Assembly (NCBI GenBank): GCA_944326605.1
Contig: CALVEM010000001.1
Coordinates: 124,001-188,000 of the forward strand
Reading direction: 5' to 3'
DNA: 64,000 bases
Source of the DNA: Candidatus Gastranaerophilales bacterium
GTDB taxonomy: Bacteria > Cyanobacteriota > Vampirovibrionia > Gastranaerophilales > Gastranaerophilaceae
This document shows, one piece after another, positions 42,231 through 51,672 of this stretch; position 1 is the stretch's first letter, and each line of letters opens with the position of its first letter. The notes beneath the pieces were generated by a model. The model was not told where the DNA came from and made no database searches. It saw only the letters and a list, made by a program, of their open reading frames with translations. The position numbers and the translations under genes were made by a program.

Positions 42231-43538
42231 TTAATCAAGAATACCGAAACGAGCTTTTTCTCGTTTAGTTTCAGTTGCTTCATAACTCTGTCCGATTTCG
42301 TCTTTTCTTAGCCCGAACAGTGCAGGATGTTTGAGTTCGCCTGTACCGAAGATTAAGTGCATGAAGTTTTTGGTAACTGTAATTGCACTGAACATTGAAA
42401 CAAGAACACCGATTGCAAGTGTAAGAGCAAAACCTTTAACAACACTTGTTCCTAAAAGATAAAGTATTGTACAGGTAATGATTGTTGTCATATTTGAATC
42501 GAAAATACTTGTAAATGCTCTGTCGAACCCGGAATTAATAGCTGTAAACAGGTTTCTTCCTGCCCTTAATTCTTCTTTGGTTCTTTCAAAGATAAGAATG
42601 TTTGCATCAACTGCCATACCGATTGAAAGGATAAAACCTGCAATACCTGCAAGAGTTAAAGTTACTGGGATTGTTTTGAATAATGCAAACAAAATAATAC
42701 TATAAATTATTAATGCTATATCGGCAATCAAACCGGGTACGTGATAAAAGACTATCATAAATATCATGACTGCTGATAAGCCGATTACACCTGCTTTTTT
42801 TGATTTTGCTATACTGTCTGCGCCGAGTGTCGGACCAACTGTATTTTCTTCAACAATTTTTGCAGGAACAGGTAACGCGCCTGCGTTCAGAAGGTTTACC
42901 ATTCTTTCCGCTTCATCATAAGCAAAACCGCTTTCACCGCCTGAAATCTGGGCTTTGCCGCCGTATATTGCCTCGTTTACTCTCGGAGCAGACTGAAGTT
43001 CGCCGTCAAAGAAAATAGCCATCTGCTGACCTACCAGAGCTTTTGTTAAATCTGCGAATTTTTTAGCGCCTTCTCCGTTAAACTCAAGAGATACAACCCA
43101 TTGTCCGGTTGCGTCTGTACTTAATGTAGATTTTGCAAGATCGCGTCCTGTCAGACCTGTTGATACCCATATAGGTGTTCCGTCAGGAGCTTTGCCTTCT
43201 TTTTTAAATTCCAATTGAGCTGTTTCACCGATAAAAGCTTTTGCTTCTTTCAAATCGGTTACGTTAGGAATTTCTACCATTAATCTTTTGTCACCTACCT
43301 GTTGAACAACAGTTTCTGCAACACCGAGTTTGTTTACACGCTGTTCAATCGCGAACTGTAATCTGCTCATTACATCCGGTGTAATTTTTGCGATACTGTC
43401 GGTTGTTTCTGCTTCAAGAACAAGTCTTGAACCGCCGACAAGATCAAGTCCCAATTTTGTCGGTTTAACGAAGATGAGTATGGTTGAAACAATTACTACC
43501 GCTACGATAAACCAGAACATTAAAATTTTGTTTTTCAT
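42231..43538 (-). CDS. secD: Protein translocase subunit SecD
   Basis: The 435 residues start with a membrane segment. GLDLVGGSRLVLEAE, the periplasmic P1 domain (GLTGRDLAKSTLS), then five more helices with GFILSIGMAVDANILIFERTKEE follow. This is shorter than E. coli SecD (615), owing to a smaller periplasmic domain, as in cyanobacteria and Gram-positives. dapA lies 111 bases upstream on the same strand; a hairpin (GAGGCTGTGCCTC) in the gap may separate them. Confidence 0.94.
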   Translation of the reverse strand: MKNKILMFWFIVAVVIVSTILIFVKPTKLGLDLVGGSRLVLEAETTDSIAKITPDVMSRLQFAIEQRVNKLGVAETVVQQVGDKRLMVEIPNVTDLKEAKAFIGETAQLEFKKEGKAPDGTPIWVSTGLTGRDLAKSTLSTDATGQWVVSLEFNGEGAKKFADLTKALVGQQMAIFFDGELQSAPRVNEAIYGGKAQISGGESGFAYDEAERMVNLLNAGALPVPAKIVEENTVGPTLGADSIAKSKKAGVIGLSAVMIFMIVFYHVPGLIADIALIIYSIILFALFKTIPVTLTLAGIAGFILSIGMAVDANILIFERTKEELRAGRNLFTAINSGFDRAFTSIFDSNMTTIITCTILYLLGTSVVKGFALTLAIGVLVSMFSAITVTKNFMHLIFGTGELKHPALFGLRKDEIGQSYEATETKREKARFGILD

Positions 43539-43649
43539 TTTTTTATAACCTCTTTATCAATTTTTTGTCAATATTTGAGGCTGTGCCTCTGTTTTTATCT
43601 TCATATATTATTTTAATAAAAATTAGAAATTTTTTATAACCCTTTCAGG

Positions 43650-44543
43650 CTAATCTTCATTGATTCCGTCAAGAACCATAAATAGTTCTTTTTTCTCAAT
43701 TGAAGAAAGTTCGACAAGCGGACGTCTTACAAAATCTTCAATCAAACCTTTATGTGCCAGTGCTGCTTTAACCGGAACAGGATTTGGAGCCATAAAGAGT
43801 TTTCTGAATGCCGGATAAAGTTTTTTGTGCATGTTAACAGCTGCCAGAAATTCTCCTGTTTTATAATTTCTAATCATTGATTTGATTTCTGAACCAAAAA
43901 GGTGAGAAGCAACAGAAACGACACCTCTTGCACCTAGTGCCATCATCGGAAGGGTTAAGCTGTCATCTCCTGAATATATTGAAAAGTCCGAAGGACAGCA
44001 GATTTTCATTTCCGTAATTGCATCCATGTCTCCGCAGCTTTGTTTAATAGCTACGATATTGGGATATTTTTCTGCGAGTGCTGCAACTGTTTCAGGCAGC
44101 ATATTAACCCCTGTTCTTCCCGGAATGTTATAAATAATTATCGGAATATTAACGCTTTCGGCAACAGCTGAAAAGTGTTCAATCATACCCTGCTGAGAAG
44201 GTTTGTTATAGTACGGTACAACAGATAGAATTGCATCTACGTTTTCTTTTTGAGCCCATTTTGCCGCCATAATTGCAGTTTCCGTACAATTTGAACCGGC
44301 ATTCATAATAACTTTTGCTTTATTAACCGCAGCTCTTTTTACAGTGCTTAAAAGTTCAAATTCTTCTTCATGAGTTAATGTAGGACCTTCACCGGTTGTC
44401 CCTGCAACAAGAATAGCATCACTTCCATGAGTAATAAGATGTTTTGTCAGTTGTTCGGCTCTGTCATAATCAATTTCTCTTTTGTTGTTGAACGGTGTAA
44501 CCATTGCTGTTATGACTTCACCTGCATCGTATCTTAACGCCAT
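43650..44543 (-). CDS. dapA: 4-hydroxy-tetrahydrodipicolinate synthase
   Basis: DapA condenses pyruvate with aspartate semialdehyde in the diaminopimelate/lysine pathway. The 297 residues include AGTTGEGPTL, PYYNKPSQQGM, YNIPGRTGVN with its Tyr, and the Schiff-base Lys in IVAIKQSCGD. ATG 44543 has AGAGGA upstream. The extension to 44597 lacks an SD and is rejected. The substrate role is inferred from close match of these motifs to DapA instead of the NanA or KDG aldolase branches. Confidence 0.93.
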   Translation of the reverse strand: MALRYDAGEVITAMVTPFNNKREIDYDRAEQLTKHLITHGSDAILVAGTTGEGPTLTHEEEFELLSTVKRAAVNKAKVIMNAGSNCTETAIMAAKWAQKENVDAILSVVPYYNKPSQQGMIEHFSAVAESVNIPIIIYNIPGRTGVNMLPETVAALAEKYPNIVAIKQSCGDMDAITEMKICCPSDFSIYSGDDSLTLPMMALGARGVVSVASHLFGSEIKSMIRNYKTGEFLAAVNMHKKLYPAFRKLFMAPNPVPVKAALAHKGLIEDFVRRPLVELSSIEKKELFMVLDGINED

Positions 44544-44696
44544 AAAATCCTCTTTCCCTAATCCTTTGTCTATCCCTATAAAGGGATTATAAAACAAACT
44601 AAATAAAAAAACATAAAATATTAAGTTATTTATTGCAAATATGTCAAAGATATGTAATAATTTTAATAAAGAGTTAAATTGGAAAGGAGTTATGAA

Positions 44697-44747
44697 ATGA
44701 AGAGTTTATTAGAAATTTTACGGAGTTTCGGGGGGGGGGCACTTTAG
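44697..44747 (+). other. Short leader ORF ending after G10 tract
   Basis: ATG 44697 follows AAAGGAG and gives a 16-residue frame (MKSLLEILRSFGGGAL) ending at TAG 44745-44747. One more G would place the start in frame with the prepilin frame, which is open from the tract to 45844. Confidence 0.6.
44730..44739 (+). repeat. Homopolymeric G10 tract
   Basis: Ten G immediately precede CAC. The next 80 bases are nearly identical to those after the G10 at 52965 (…GACGCAGCTAGAAGCAAAGA…). Confidence 0.85.
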
Positions 44748-44956
44748 GCTCCGCCGAAGGCAAAGACGCAGCTAGAAGCAAAGATGCTAAGAGGCGAAGA
44801 TGCAAAGCCAGTATCATTTATGTCATCCTGAACTCGTTTCAGGATCTCTTAACCGGAAGCAAAGACGCTAAGAGGCATAGATGCAAAGCTAATATCAAAA
44901 ATAAATTATGTTGCAATTTTACCAGAATAACTATAAATGAAAAACTTCTGCAAAGC

Positions 44957-45844
44957 GTGCGCTCCCCATTCAGTGAGGGTGCTACGCACGTAGTCCTGTT
45001 CAATAATTCATGTCAATTTTTACTAAATTATTGTGAGGTTGGTGCTCACCCCTCATCCGGCACAATGTGCCACCTTCTCCCACACAGGGGAGAAGGAATA
45101 AAGGAGATCCTGAAACAAGTTCAGGATGACATTAATATTTTCCTGAAACGAACTTATTCACCTCGTAAAAGCGTAGCGTTTACACTCGCTGAAGTCCTCA
45201 TCACCCTCGGCATAATCGGTGTTGTTGCAGCTATGACAATGCCGTCTTTGATTGCAGATTATCAAAAGAAGCAAACAGCAATTCAATTGAAAAAAGCTTA
45301 TTCGACATTTGCACAGGCACTTGTTTCATCACAGTATGAAAATGGAAATGCTTCAGAATGGAATGTAACAGAACTGGGCAGCTCTTATGATGATAATTTA
45401 AAATATTTTGAACAATGCTGGAAACCGTATTTGAAGGTAATTAAAGTTTGTAAAACGATGAAAGAATGCGGATATGATATAACGGGTTATGCATTTCTTT
45501 CAGAAAAAAATAATTACTATTATTATGGTTTTGGGGATAATATTCCTGGATTTATTTATGGCGACGGAACTTGTGCTTACATAAGACCATATAGCCTTAA
45601 ACCTGATAATGTTCCTGAATTACAGTTGCTTTCTATTGATATAAATGGAGCAAAAGCACCTAATATCATTGGTCGTGATGTATTTCAATTTAAAATTGAT
45701 ATTTCGCGAGGTGTTATTGCCGGTTATTATGACAGTAATGATTGTACAAGAGAAAAAATTAATAGTAATCGCGATTATTTCCGCGCCTGTGGCGGTAAAA
45801 TTATGGCTGACGGATGGGAAATTCGTGATGATTATCCATGGTAA
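44957..45844 (+). CDS. Prepilin-like protein with repeat-encoded leader, behind G10 tract
   Basis: The pilin core begins at KSVAFTLAEVLITLGIIGVV, with an expected Ala/Phe cleavage, and ends GWEIRDDYPW. The GTG at 44957 is only the first start-like codon in a frame that is already open from the G10 tract at 44730-44739. It has no SD. Upstream codons translate two copies of a GCAAAGA-GCTAAGAGGC unit, a CCTGAAC/GTTTCAGG palindrome and the 142-bp block shared with 524-665. A start at ATG 44697 after a one-base change would give a leader of about 160 residues. lptC follows after 55 bases. Confidence 0.8.
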   Translation: MRSPFSEGATHVVLFNNSCQFLLNYCEVGAHPSSGTMCHLLPHRGEGIKEILKQVQDDINIFLKRTYSPRKSVAFTLAEVLITLGIIGVVAAMTMPSLIADYQKKQTAIQLKKAYSTFAQALVSSQYENGNASEWNVTELGSSYDDNLKYFEQCWKPYLKVIKVCKTMKECGYDITGYAFLSEKNNYYYYGFGDNIPGFIYGDGTCAYIRPYSLKPDNVPELQLLSIDINGAKAPNIIGRDVFQFKIDISRGVIAGYYDSNDCTREKINSNRDYFRACGGKIMADGWEIRDDYPW

Positions 45845-45886
45845 TTCATATAAGTTAAAGTTTTTAGTTTAATGATTTTTTCATGC

Positions 45887-45892
45887 TAAAAT
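45887..45892 (+). promoter_or_regulatory. Extended -10 directly upstream of lptC
   Basis: TGCTAAAAT ends seven bases before ATG 45900, with no SD present, again the leaderless configuration. Confidence 0.4.
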
Positions 45893-45899
45893 TTTAAAT

Positions 45900-46502
45900 A
45901 TGAATCTGTTGGAGAGAATTAAAAGTTTAAGCAAAAAACAAAAAGCCTACATAGCTGCTTTTGGTGCTATCGTAGGACTTCTTGCATGGGCTTTTATATC
46001 GGCAGGTGTAATTACGCATAATTTTAACAGAAGTCAGCTGCAAACCGATCAGGATAGGCAGGAAGCTTTAATACACGGTATAATTCTGACAGAAACTAAA
46101 GATGAACAGAAATACTGGGAAATATACGGAGAAACCGGCAACTATGACAGTAAAAACGGAGTTGCCATGCTTGATAATGTCGTAGGAAACTTTTATGATG
46201 ATGATAATCAGGTTTCTATGAGTTTTGAATCTTCAAAAGGCACATATAATGAAAATAAAAAACAGATAATTCTTTATGCTGATACGTTTATTGTGCTTAA
46301 AGATTTAACAACATTAAGGGCTAACAAACTTGTCTGGTCCGGCAGAGATGTTCCGATTATTGCAGAGGGTAATGTAAGAATTACACGTCAGGAGCAATTT
46401 CTTGCAACGGCTTCCAAAGTAGAAATCAGCCCGAATTATGAACAGTTTAAGATTACCGGAAATACAGTTTCCAAAATTTTTGATAATAAGGAGAAAAAGT
46501 GA
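45900..46502 (+). CDS. lptC: LptC-like lipopolysaccharide export protein
   Basis: The 200 residues carry one N-terminal membrane segment (AYIAAFGAIVGLLAWAFISAG). A beta-rich periplasmic domain follows with repeated edge strands (YGETGNYDSKNGVAMLDNVVGNFYDD; SKGTYNENKKQIILYADTFI), the jelly-roll repeat of the LptA/LptC family. LptC bridges the inner-membrane ABC exporter to LptA. The GTG start of the next OstA-like gene overlaps its stop, which supports the assignment. Sequence similarity alone is moderate. Confidence 0.8.
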   Translation: MNLLERIKSLSKKQKAYIAAFGAIVGLLAWAFISAGVITHNFNRSQLQTDQDRQEALIHGIILTETKDEQKYWEIYGETGNYDSKNGVAMLDNVVGNFYDDDNQVSMSFESSKGTYNENKKQIILYADTFIVLKDLTTLRANKLVWSGRDVPIIAEGNVRITRQEQFLATASKVEISPNYEQFKITGNTVSKIFDNKEKK

Positions 46503-47485
46503 AGAAGTTTTTTATTGCTTTAATAATATCTTTGTTTACGGCAGGTCTTGTCGTTCAGGCATCAGATCTGGTTATTGAATCAAAAACACAGAGTTATGAA
46601 GAAAAGGAAAATAAGATTAAATTTGAAGGGGATGTTAAAGTTTCTGTTGACGACTTGCGTGTTGTCGGTGATAAAGCTGATGTAAGTATGGATGAAAATC
46701 AAAAACTTGATACAGCAACTTTTTACGATAAACCTTACGCTTATGAAATTAAAAAAAATAAAAAACGTGAAGTTAAAGCAAATATCCTGAAACTCTCGCT
46801 TATTACAAAAGTTGTGAAAGCTCAGGGGGATACACAGTCCATTGTTTTTGACGGCAAAGTTCCTGTAGTTGTTATTAATGCTGATGAACAGGAATATAAT
46901 ACTGAAACCGGCGTTATGACAGCAACAGGTGCTGTTACTATAAAATATAAAGATCTGGACACATTTTCAAACAAAGCGAAAATTAAAACGGACAAAAACG
47001 GTGATTTAAAAGATATTGAGCTTATGGGTGAGGCAAGAATAAAACAGCAGGGCAGCGAATCGCTTGCTGACAATTTCTATTACAATGCAGGTACAAAGGT
47101 TATAACTGCTGTTGGCAATACTACAACAAATGCTTTGATGGAAGACGGAACAAAGCTAGTTTTAAAATCCAATCGTCAGGAATATATGCAGGATAAAAAT
47201 GTATTTAATGCGTCAGGGAATGTTCGTGTATGGTATCAGGACTATTACGCAGCAGGTCCAAAAATCGCCGTTTATCCTAACAAAGAAGGTAAACCGAATG
47301 ATGTTTATTTTGTCGGTCGTTCAAGTATAACACAGGGTGTTAGAACTATTTATGCAGACAGAATTAAAATGACAATGAATCCGAAAGATTTCCATGCTGA
47401 CGGCAATACAAGAACCGTTATAAAAAATATCGGTTCCGGCGATAACGGAGAAAATGAAAACGGTGGAATAGGATTGGGATTATAA
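46499..47485 (+). CDS. lptA: LptA/OstA-like periplasmic LPS-transport protein
   Basis: The 328 residues begin with a signal peptide (KKFFIALIISLFTAGLVVQA). OstA repeats follow: ESKTQSYEEKENKIKFEGDVKVSVDDLRVVGDKADV, INADEQEYNTETGVMTATGAVTIKYKDL, and two more. It is about twice the length of E. coli LptA, so the bridge may be longer or two units fused. The start is GTG 46499 overlapping the lptC stop, with AAGGAG upstream. The C-terminal GDNGENENGGIGLGL tail is Gly-rich. It implies an outer membrane. Confidence 0.85.
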   Translation: MKKFFIALIISLFTAGLVVQASDLVIESKTQSYEEKENKIKFEGDVKVSVDDLRVVGDKADVSMDENQKLDTATFYDKPYAYEIKKNKKREVKANILKLSLITKVVKAQGDTQSIVFDGKVPVVVINADEQEYNTETGVMTATGAVTIKYKDLDTFSNKAKIKTDKNGDLKDIELMGEARIKQQGSESLADNFYYNAGTKVITAVGNTTTNALMEDGTKLVLKSNRQEYMQDKNVFNASGNVRVWYQDYYAAGPKIAVYPNKEGKPNDVYFVGRSSITQGVRTIYADRIKMTMNPKDFHADGNTRTVIKNIGSGDNGENENGGIGLGL

Positions 47486-47487
47486 TT

Positions 47488-48273
47488 ATGAATGAAAAAG
47501 AAAAAGTTGATAAAGCAATAGAATTATATCAAAAAGGAAACTATAAAGAGGCATTAGATGTTTTCAGTTCGGTTCTTGAAACTTGTCAGGATAATGCCGA
47601 GTTATATAATAATATTGCTCTTTGTTATGCAAATTTAGGCGATTATGACAAAGCCGAAAAAAATTATTTGAAGGCGCAGAGTTTAAACCCCAAACTTGTG
47701 CAGGTTTATATAAATCTTGCGGATATTTATTGTCGCAGAAAAGATATGGGAAGCGGAATTGAGCTTGTTTCACGCGGATTGTCGGAAATTCCGGATAATC
47801 TTGTACTCCGTCATTACCTTGCAAGATTTTATATGGAAGATGCAAGGCTTGATCTTGCAATAGATGAACTTGAGTACATTTTAGATAAACAGCCCGAAAA
47901 TTATGATGTTTATTATGATCTGGGCAGAGTGCATTTTGAGCTTGGAGATTATGCAAGTGCGATTGAAAATTTTGAAAATGTATTAGAATTTAAGAGTGAA
48001 AATCCCTGGATTTATTATTATCTGGGTGAAGCTTACGAGGCAAACGATGAGATTGACAAAGCTCTTTCAAATTATCTGAAAGCAATAGCGCATAATGATT
48101 CATTTTCACCTGCCTATAAAAAAGCAGGAATTCTCTTTTTTGCAAGAGGTGATTACGATGACGCTATTGAATACTTTGAAGACTATATAAATCTTGATAT
48201 TCCTGAAGTTGAAGCAGGAAAAATCAGAGAGCTGATAGAGAGAATAAAGAAAAAACAAAATGAACAAAAATAA
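47488..48273 (+). CDS. Tetratricopeptide-repeat protein
   Basis: The 261 residues form about six TPR units: AIELYQKGNYKEALDVFSSVL, AELYNNIALCYANLGDYDKAEKNYLKA, and so on through FFARGDYDDAIEYFEDYI. There is no signal peptide, so it is probably a cytoplasmic scaffold. It starts two bases after the lptA stop and overlaps dprA by 14 bases, so it is co-transcribed with both. A partner cannot be read from the sequence. Confidence 0.9.
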   Translation: MNEKEKVDKAIELYQKGNYKEALDVFSSVLETCQDNAELYNNIALCYANLGDYDKAEKNYLKAQSLNPKLVQVYINLADIYCRRKDMGSGIELVSRGLSEIPDNLVLRHYLARFYMEDARLDLAIDELEYILDKQPENYDVYYDLGRVHFELGDYASAIENFENVLEFKSENPWIYYYLGEAYEANDEIDKALSNYLKAIAHNDSFSPAYKKAGILFFARGDYDDAIEYFEDYINLDIPEVEAGKIRELIERIKKKQNEQK

Positions 48274-49351
48274 ATACTGGATAGCTTTTTCATCAATAGA
48301 AGAGATTGACAGTTCTTTTATACAGAGGCTGTATAATTATTTTGGCGATATTGAAAAAGCATTTAATGCGGATGATTTGTCTTCAATAGACGGCTTAAGC
48401 GTTAAAAAGGCAGAAAATTTTTTGCGTCTGCGGGATAAAGTTGATATTGCTAAAGCGGTAAAAGAAGTTGAAGATCACGGAATTAAATTTTTAACTTTTG
48501 AGGATGAAAATTATCCATGCATGTTGAAAAATATTGATAATCCGCCATCTGTTCTCTACTATAAAGGTGATTTGAAAAGCTGTAATGTGGAAAGGACACT
48601 TGCTGTTGTCGGTTCGCGGCGCGCGACAAGGTATGCAAAAGAAGCTCTTGAAAAAATTATTTCAGAATTTCAAAATACAGATATTTGTATAGTTTCAGGT
48701 CTTGCATCAGGAATTGATACAACAGCGCATGTTGCGGCGCTTGATAATAACTTGAAAACAATAGGTGTTATTGCAAGCGGTTTTGATTACACGTACCCTG
48801 CGGCTAATAAAGAGTTGTATAAGAAAATAGAAGACGGTTCAGGGGCTGTTGTTACGGAATACTATCCGACATTTCAGCCGATAAAATTCAGATTTCCGCA
48901 GAGAAACAGGATAGTGTCAGGTTTGTCTTACGGAACTCTTGTTGCGGAAGCTTCTTTAAAAAGCGGTGCATTAATTACCGCAAATTTAACGCTTGAACAG
49001 GGACGCGAATTGATGTGTATCCCGGGGCTTATCACAAATCCTAATACCGAAGGAATTTATAAACTTCTGAAAAGCGGAGCAACACTTGTTACATGTGCGG
49101 ATGATATTCTGGAGGCTCTCGGCTGGGAGGTTAAGGTTGAACAGGGTAATCTTTTCAACCTACCTGATTTAAGCGACGATGAAAAAATTATTTATGAAGC
49201 TCTTGAGATAGAAGAAAAATGTGTGGATGAACTTCAGGCATTTACAAAATTGAGTATAGATAATCTGTTGATGTACTTGACAACCATGGAGCTTAAAGGC
49301 ATAATTAAACAGGTTGACGGGGACAGGTATAAGAGAGTGGTTAAGGTTTAA
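48260..49351 (+). CDS. dprA: DNA-processing protein DprA
   Basis: DprA loads RecA on incoming single strands during natural transformation. The 363 residues have an N-terminal SAM-like helical part, then the Rossmann core with VVGSRRATRYAKEAL, IVSGLASGIDTTAH, GVIASGFDYTYPAANKELY, PQRNRIVSGLS and EASLKSGALITANLTLEQGRE. A C-terminal winged-helix region (EEKCVDELQAFTKLSIDNLL) follows. Its presence with several prepilin genes is compatible with transformation competence, but no ComEC or PilQ is in the window. Confidence 0.95.
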   Translation: MNKNKYWIAFSSIEEIDSSFIQRLYNYFGDIEKAFNADDLSSIDGLSVKKAENFLRLRDKVDIAKAVKEVEDHGIKFLTFEDENYPCMLKNIDNPPSVLYYKGDLKSCNVERTLAVVGSRRATRYAKEALEKIISEFQNTDICIVSGLASGIDTTAHVAALDNNLKTIGVIASGFDYTYPAANKELYKKIEDGSGAVVTEYYPTFQPIKFRFPQRNRIVSGLSYGTLVAEASLKSGALITANLTLEQGRELMCIPGLITNPNTEGIYKLLKSGATLVTCADDILEALGWEVKVEQGNLFNLPDLSDDEKIIYEALEIEEKCVDELQAFTKLSIDNLLMYLTTMELKGIIKQVDGDRYKRVVKV

Positions 49352-49362
49352 ACGGAAATAAA

Positions 49363-51672
49363 ATGGCAAAAACAGCTGAAAAAAAAGAAAAAGCATTAGT
49401 AATAGTTGAGTCTCCCGCAAAATCAAAGACTATAAGAAAGATTTTGGGAGATGGATACCAGATTGAAGCAAGCTACGGGCATGTCAGGAATTTGCCGACA
49501 AAGGACCCTTCAACGGAAAATTTAGGGTTTGATATTAAAAATCATTTTTTGCCAAAGTTTGAAATTATTCCCGGCAAACAGGCTGTTGTAAAAAAATTAA
49601 ACGATATGGCAAAAAAAGCCGATAAAGTTTACCTTGCTTCCGACCCTGACCGTGAGGGAGAAGCTATTGCATGGCATGTAAGACAGATTTTGAAAGTTCC
49701 CGACGATAAAATCTGCCGTATTGTATTTAACGAAATTACTCCGAAAGCCGTAAAACATTCTGTCGAAAATCCGCGCGGAATTGATATGGATATGGTTCAG
49801 GCACAGCAGACAAGACAGATTCTTGACAAACTTGTAGGTTACAAGTTAAGTCCCGTTTTGTGGAAACAGATAGGTAACAGAAACCTTTCTGCAGGACGTG
49901 TGCAATCTGTAGCTTTGCGTATGATTTGCGAAAGAGAAGAAGAGATTGAAGCATTTGTTCCGCAGGAATACTGGTCAATACACGCAAATCTCGATAAAGA
50001 CGGCAAAATTTTTGAAGCAGAGCTCTCAAAAATAAAAGGTAAAGCGGTTGAAAAAACTGTTAAAAATAAAGATGAAGCTCAAAAAATTGTAGATTTTCTA
50101 ACCTCCTATCCGTCAGAATTTGATGTTACAAAGGTTACGAAAAAATCTACAAAGAGAAAGCCCACAGCACCATTTATTACATCAACAATGCAAAGAGCAG
50201 CCAGTTCAAAACTCGGTTTCGGCGTTCAAAAAACAATGCAGGTAGCGCAGAAGCTCTATGAAGGGATTGAAATTGACGGAACTCCTGTCGGTTTAATCAC
50301 CTATATGAGAACAGACAGTGTAAGAGTTTCAGATGATGCTCAAAGCATGGCAAAAGACTTTATTCTCGGAAACTATGGAGAAAAATACTATCCTGAAAAA
50401 CCTAATATCTATGTTAAGGGCAAACAGAATGTTCAGGATGCGCACGAAGCAATCAGACCTTCATACCCTGAAAGAACTCCCGAAAGTATTAAAAAATACC
50501 TTGATAATGACCAGTATAAGCTTTATAAACTTATCTGGGAAAAATTTATGTCATCACAGATGACTCCTGCCGATATTGCAAATAAAACAGTAGAGATTAC
50601 GGCAGGTGATTATACTTTGAAAGCAGGCACAAGCAAGGTTACTTTTGACGGATTTTTGAAAGTTTACAATGATGCAGATGAAGATGAACAAGAAGCTGAA
50701 GCTAAAATTCCTGATTTGAACGAAGGCGATAAGGTTAAATGTTTAAAAGTTGAACCAAAGCAGCATTTTACCCAGCCGCCGCCTAGATATAACGAAGCTT
50801 CTCTTGTAAAGGCATTGGAAGAATACGGTATCGGACGTCCTTCTACTTACGCTACGATTATCACTGTTATTCAAACACGCAAATACGTCGAAAAGAAAGA
50901 CAAAGCCCTTCATCCGACATTGTTGGGAAGAACGGTATGCAAACAGCTTATAGGGCAGTTTGCGGATATTATGGATTACAAATTTACCGCAGGCATGGAA
51001 ACCAAGTTAGATAAAATTGCAGAGAAAAAAGCTGTCTGGAATGATGTTTTGCAGGAATTTTACACCCCGTTTATTCAAGAAGTCGATAAAGCACTTCAAA
51101 CAGGCGAGCGCGTAAAAATTGAAAGCAAAATCAAATGTCCGAACTGCGGAAGACCGATGGTTCTGCGTATAGGCAAAAACGGGTCGCAATTTTTGGGATG
51201 TTCAGGTTACCCTGACTGTAAGACAATGATGTCATTAAACGCGTTATCAGAAGATACAGGTGAAGATACATCAAACGAACCCGAAAAATGTGAAGAAAAA
51301 TGCGAAAAATGCGGCTCTGATATGATATTTAAAACAGGTCCTTACGGCAAATATATGGAATGCACAAATGCGGACTGTAAACACAGAAAACCTTACCGCA
51401 AGTCAACCGGTGTTAAATGTCCGAAATGCGGACAGGGTACAATTGTTGAGAGAAAATCAAAACGCGGTACGGTATTTTACGGCTGTGATAAATACCCTGA
51501 TTGTGATTTTGTTCTATGGAATGAACCTACAGGCGAAACATGTCCCGAATGCGGCTCGCTTCTTGTGAAAAAAGTCTTGAAAAAAGGCGATGTAATTACT
51601 TGTTCAAACATTAAATGTCATTATAAAAAAGAAGTAACAGGAGAAAGTGCTGATGAATCCGGAACTTTATGA
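49363..51672 (+). CDS. topA: DNA topoisomerase I
   Basis: The 769-residue type IA topoisomerase has a TOPRIM domain (VIVESPAKSKTIRKIL; SDPDREGEAIAWH). The catalytic Tyr314 is in LITYMRTDSVRVS, and DAHEAIRPS is conserved. Four C-terminal zinc ribbons follow, opening CPNCGRPM, CEKCGSDM, CPKCGQGT and CPECGSLL. It starts 11 bases after dprA, a common bacterial order. Its end overlaps the next gene. Confidence 0.96.
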   Translation: MAKTAEKKEKALVIVESPAKSKTIRKILGDGYQIEASYGHVRNLPTKDPSTENLGFDIKNHFLPKFEIIPGKQAVVKKLNDMAKKADKVYLASDPDREGEAIAWHVRQILKVPDDKICRIVFNEITPKAVKHSVENPRGIDMDMVQAQQTRQILDKLVGYKLSPVLWKQIGNRNLSAGRVQSVALRMICEREEEIEAFVPQEYWSIHANLDKDGKIFEAELSKIKGKAVEKTVKNKDEAQKIVDFLTSYPSEFDVTKVTKKSTKRKPTAPFITSTMQRAASSKLGFGVQKTMQVAQKLYEGIEIDGTPVGLITYMRTDSVRVSDDAQSMAKDFILGNYGEKYYPEKPNIYVKGKQNVQDAHEAIRPSYPERTPESIKKYLDNDQYKLYKLIWEKFMSSQMTPADIANKTVEITAGDYTLKAGTSKVTFDGFLKVYNDADEDEQEAEAKIPDLNEGDKVKCLKVEPKQHFTQPPPRYNEASLVKALEEYGIGRPSTYATIITVIQTRKYVEKKDKALHPTLLGRTVCKQLIGQFADIMDYKFTAGMETKLDKIAEKKAVWNDVLQEFYTPFIQEVDKALQTGERVKIESKIKCPNCGRPMVLRIGKNGSQFLGCSGYPDCKTMMSLNALSEDTGEDTSNEPEKCEEKCEKCGSDMIFKTGPYGKYMECTNADCKHRKPYRKSTGVKCPKCGQGTIVERKSKRGTVFYGCDKYPDCDFVLWNEPTGETCPECGSLLVKKVLKKGDVITCSNIKCHYKKEVTGESADESGTL

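Noticed and set aside
44738-44905. CRISPR array suggested by two GCAAAGA-GCTAAGAGGC units
   Set aside because: There are only two or three imperfect units without regular spacers, no cas genes, and the same units recur at other prepilin loci.
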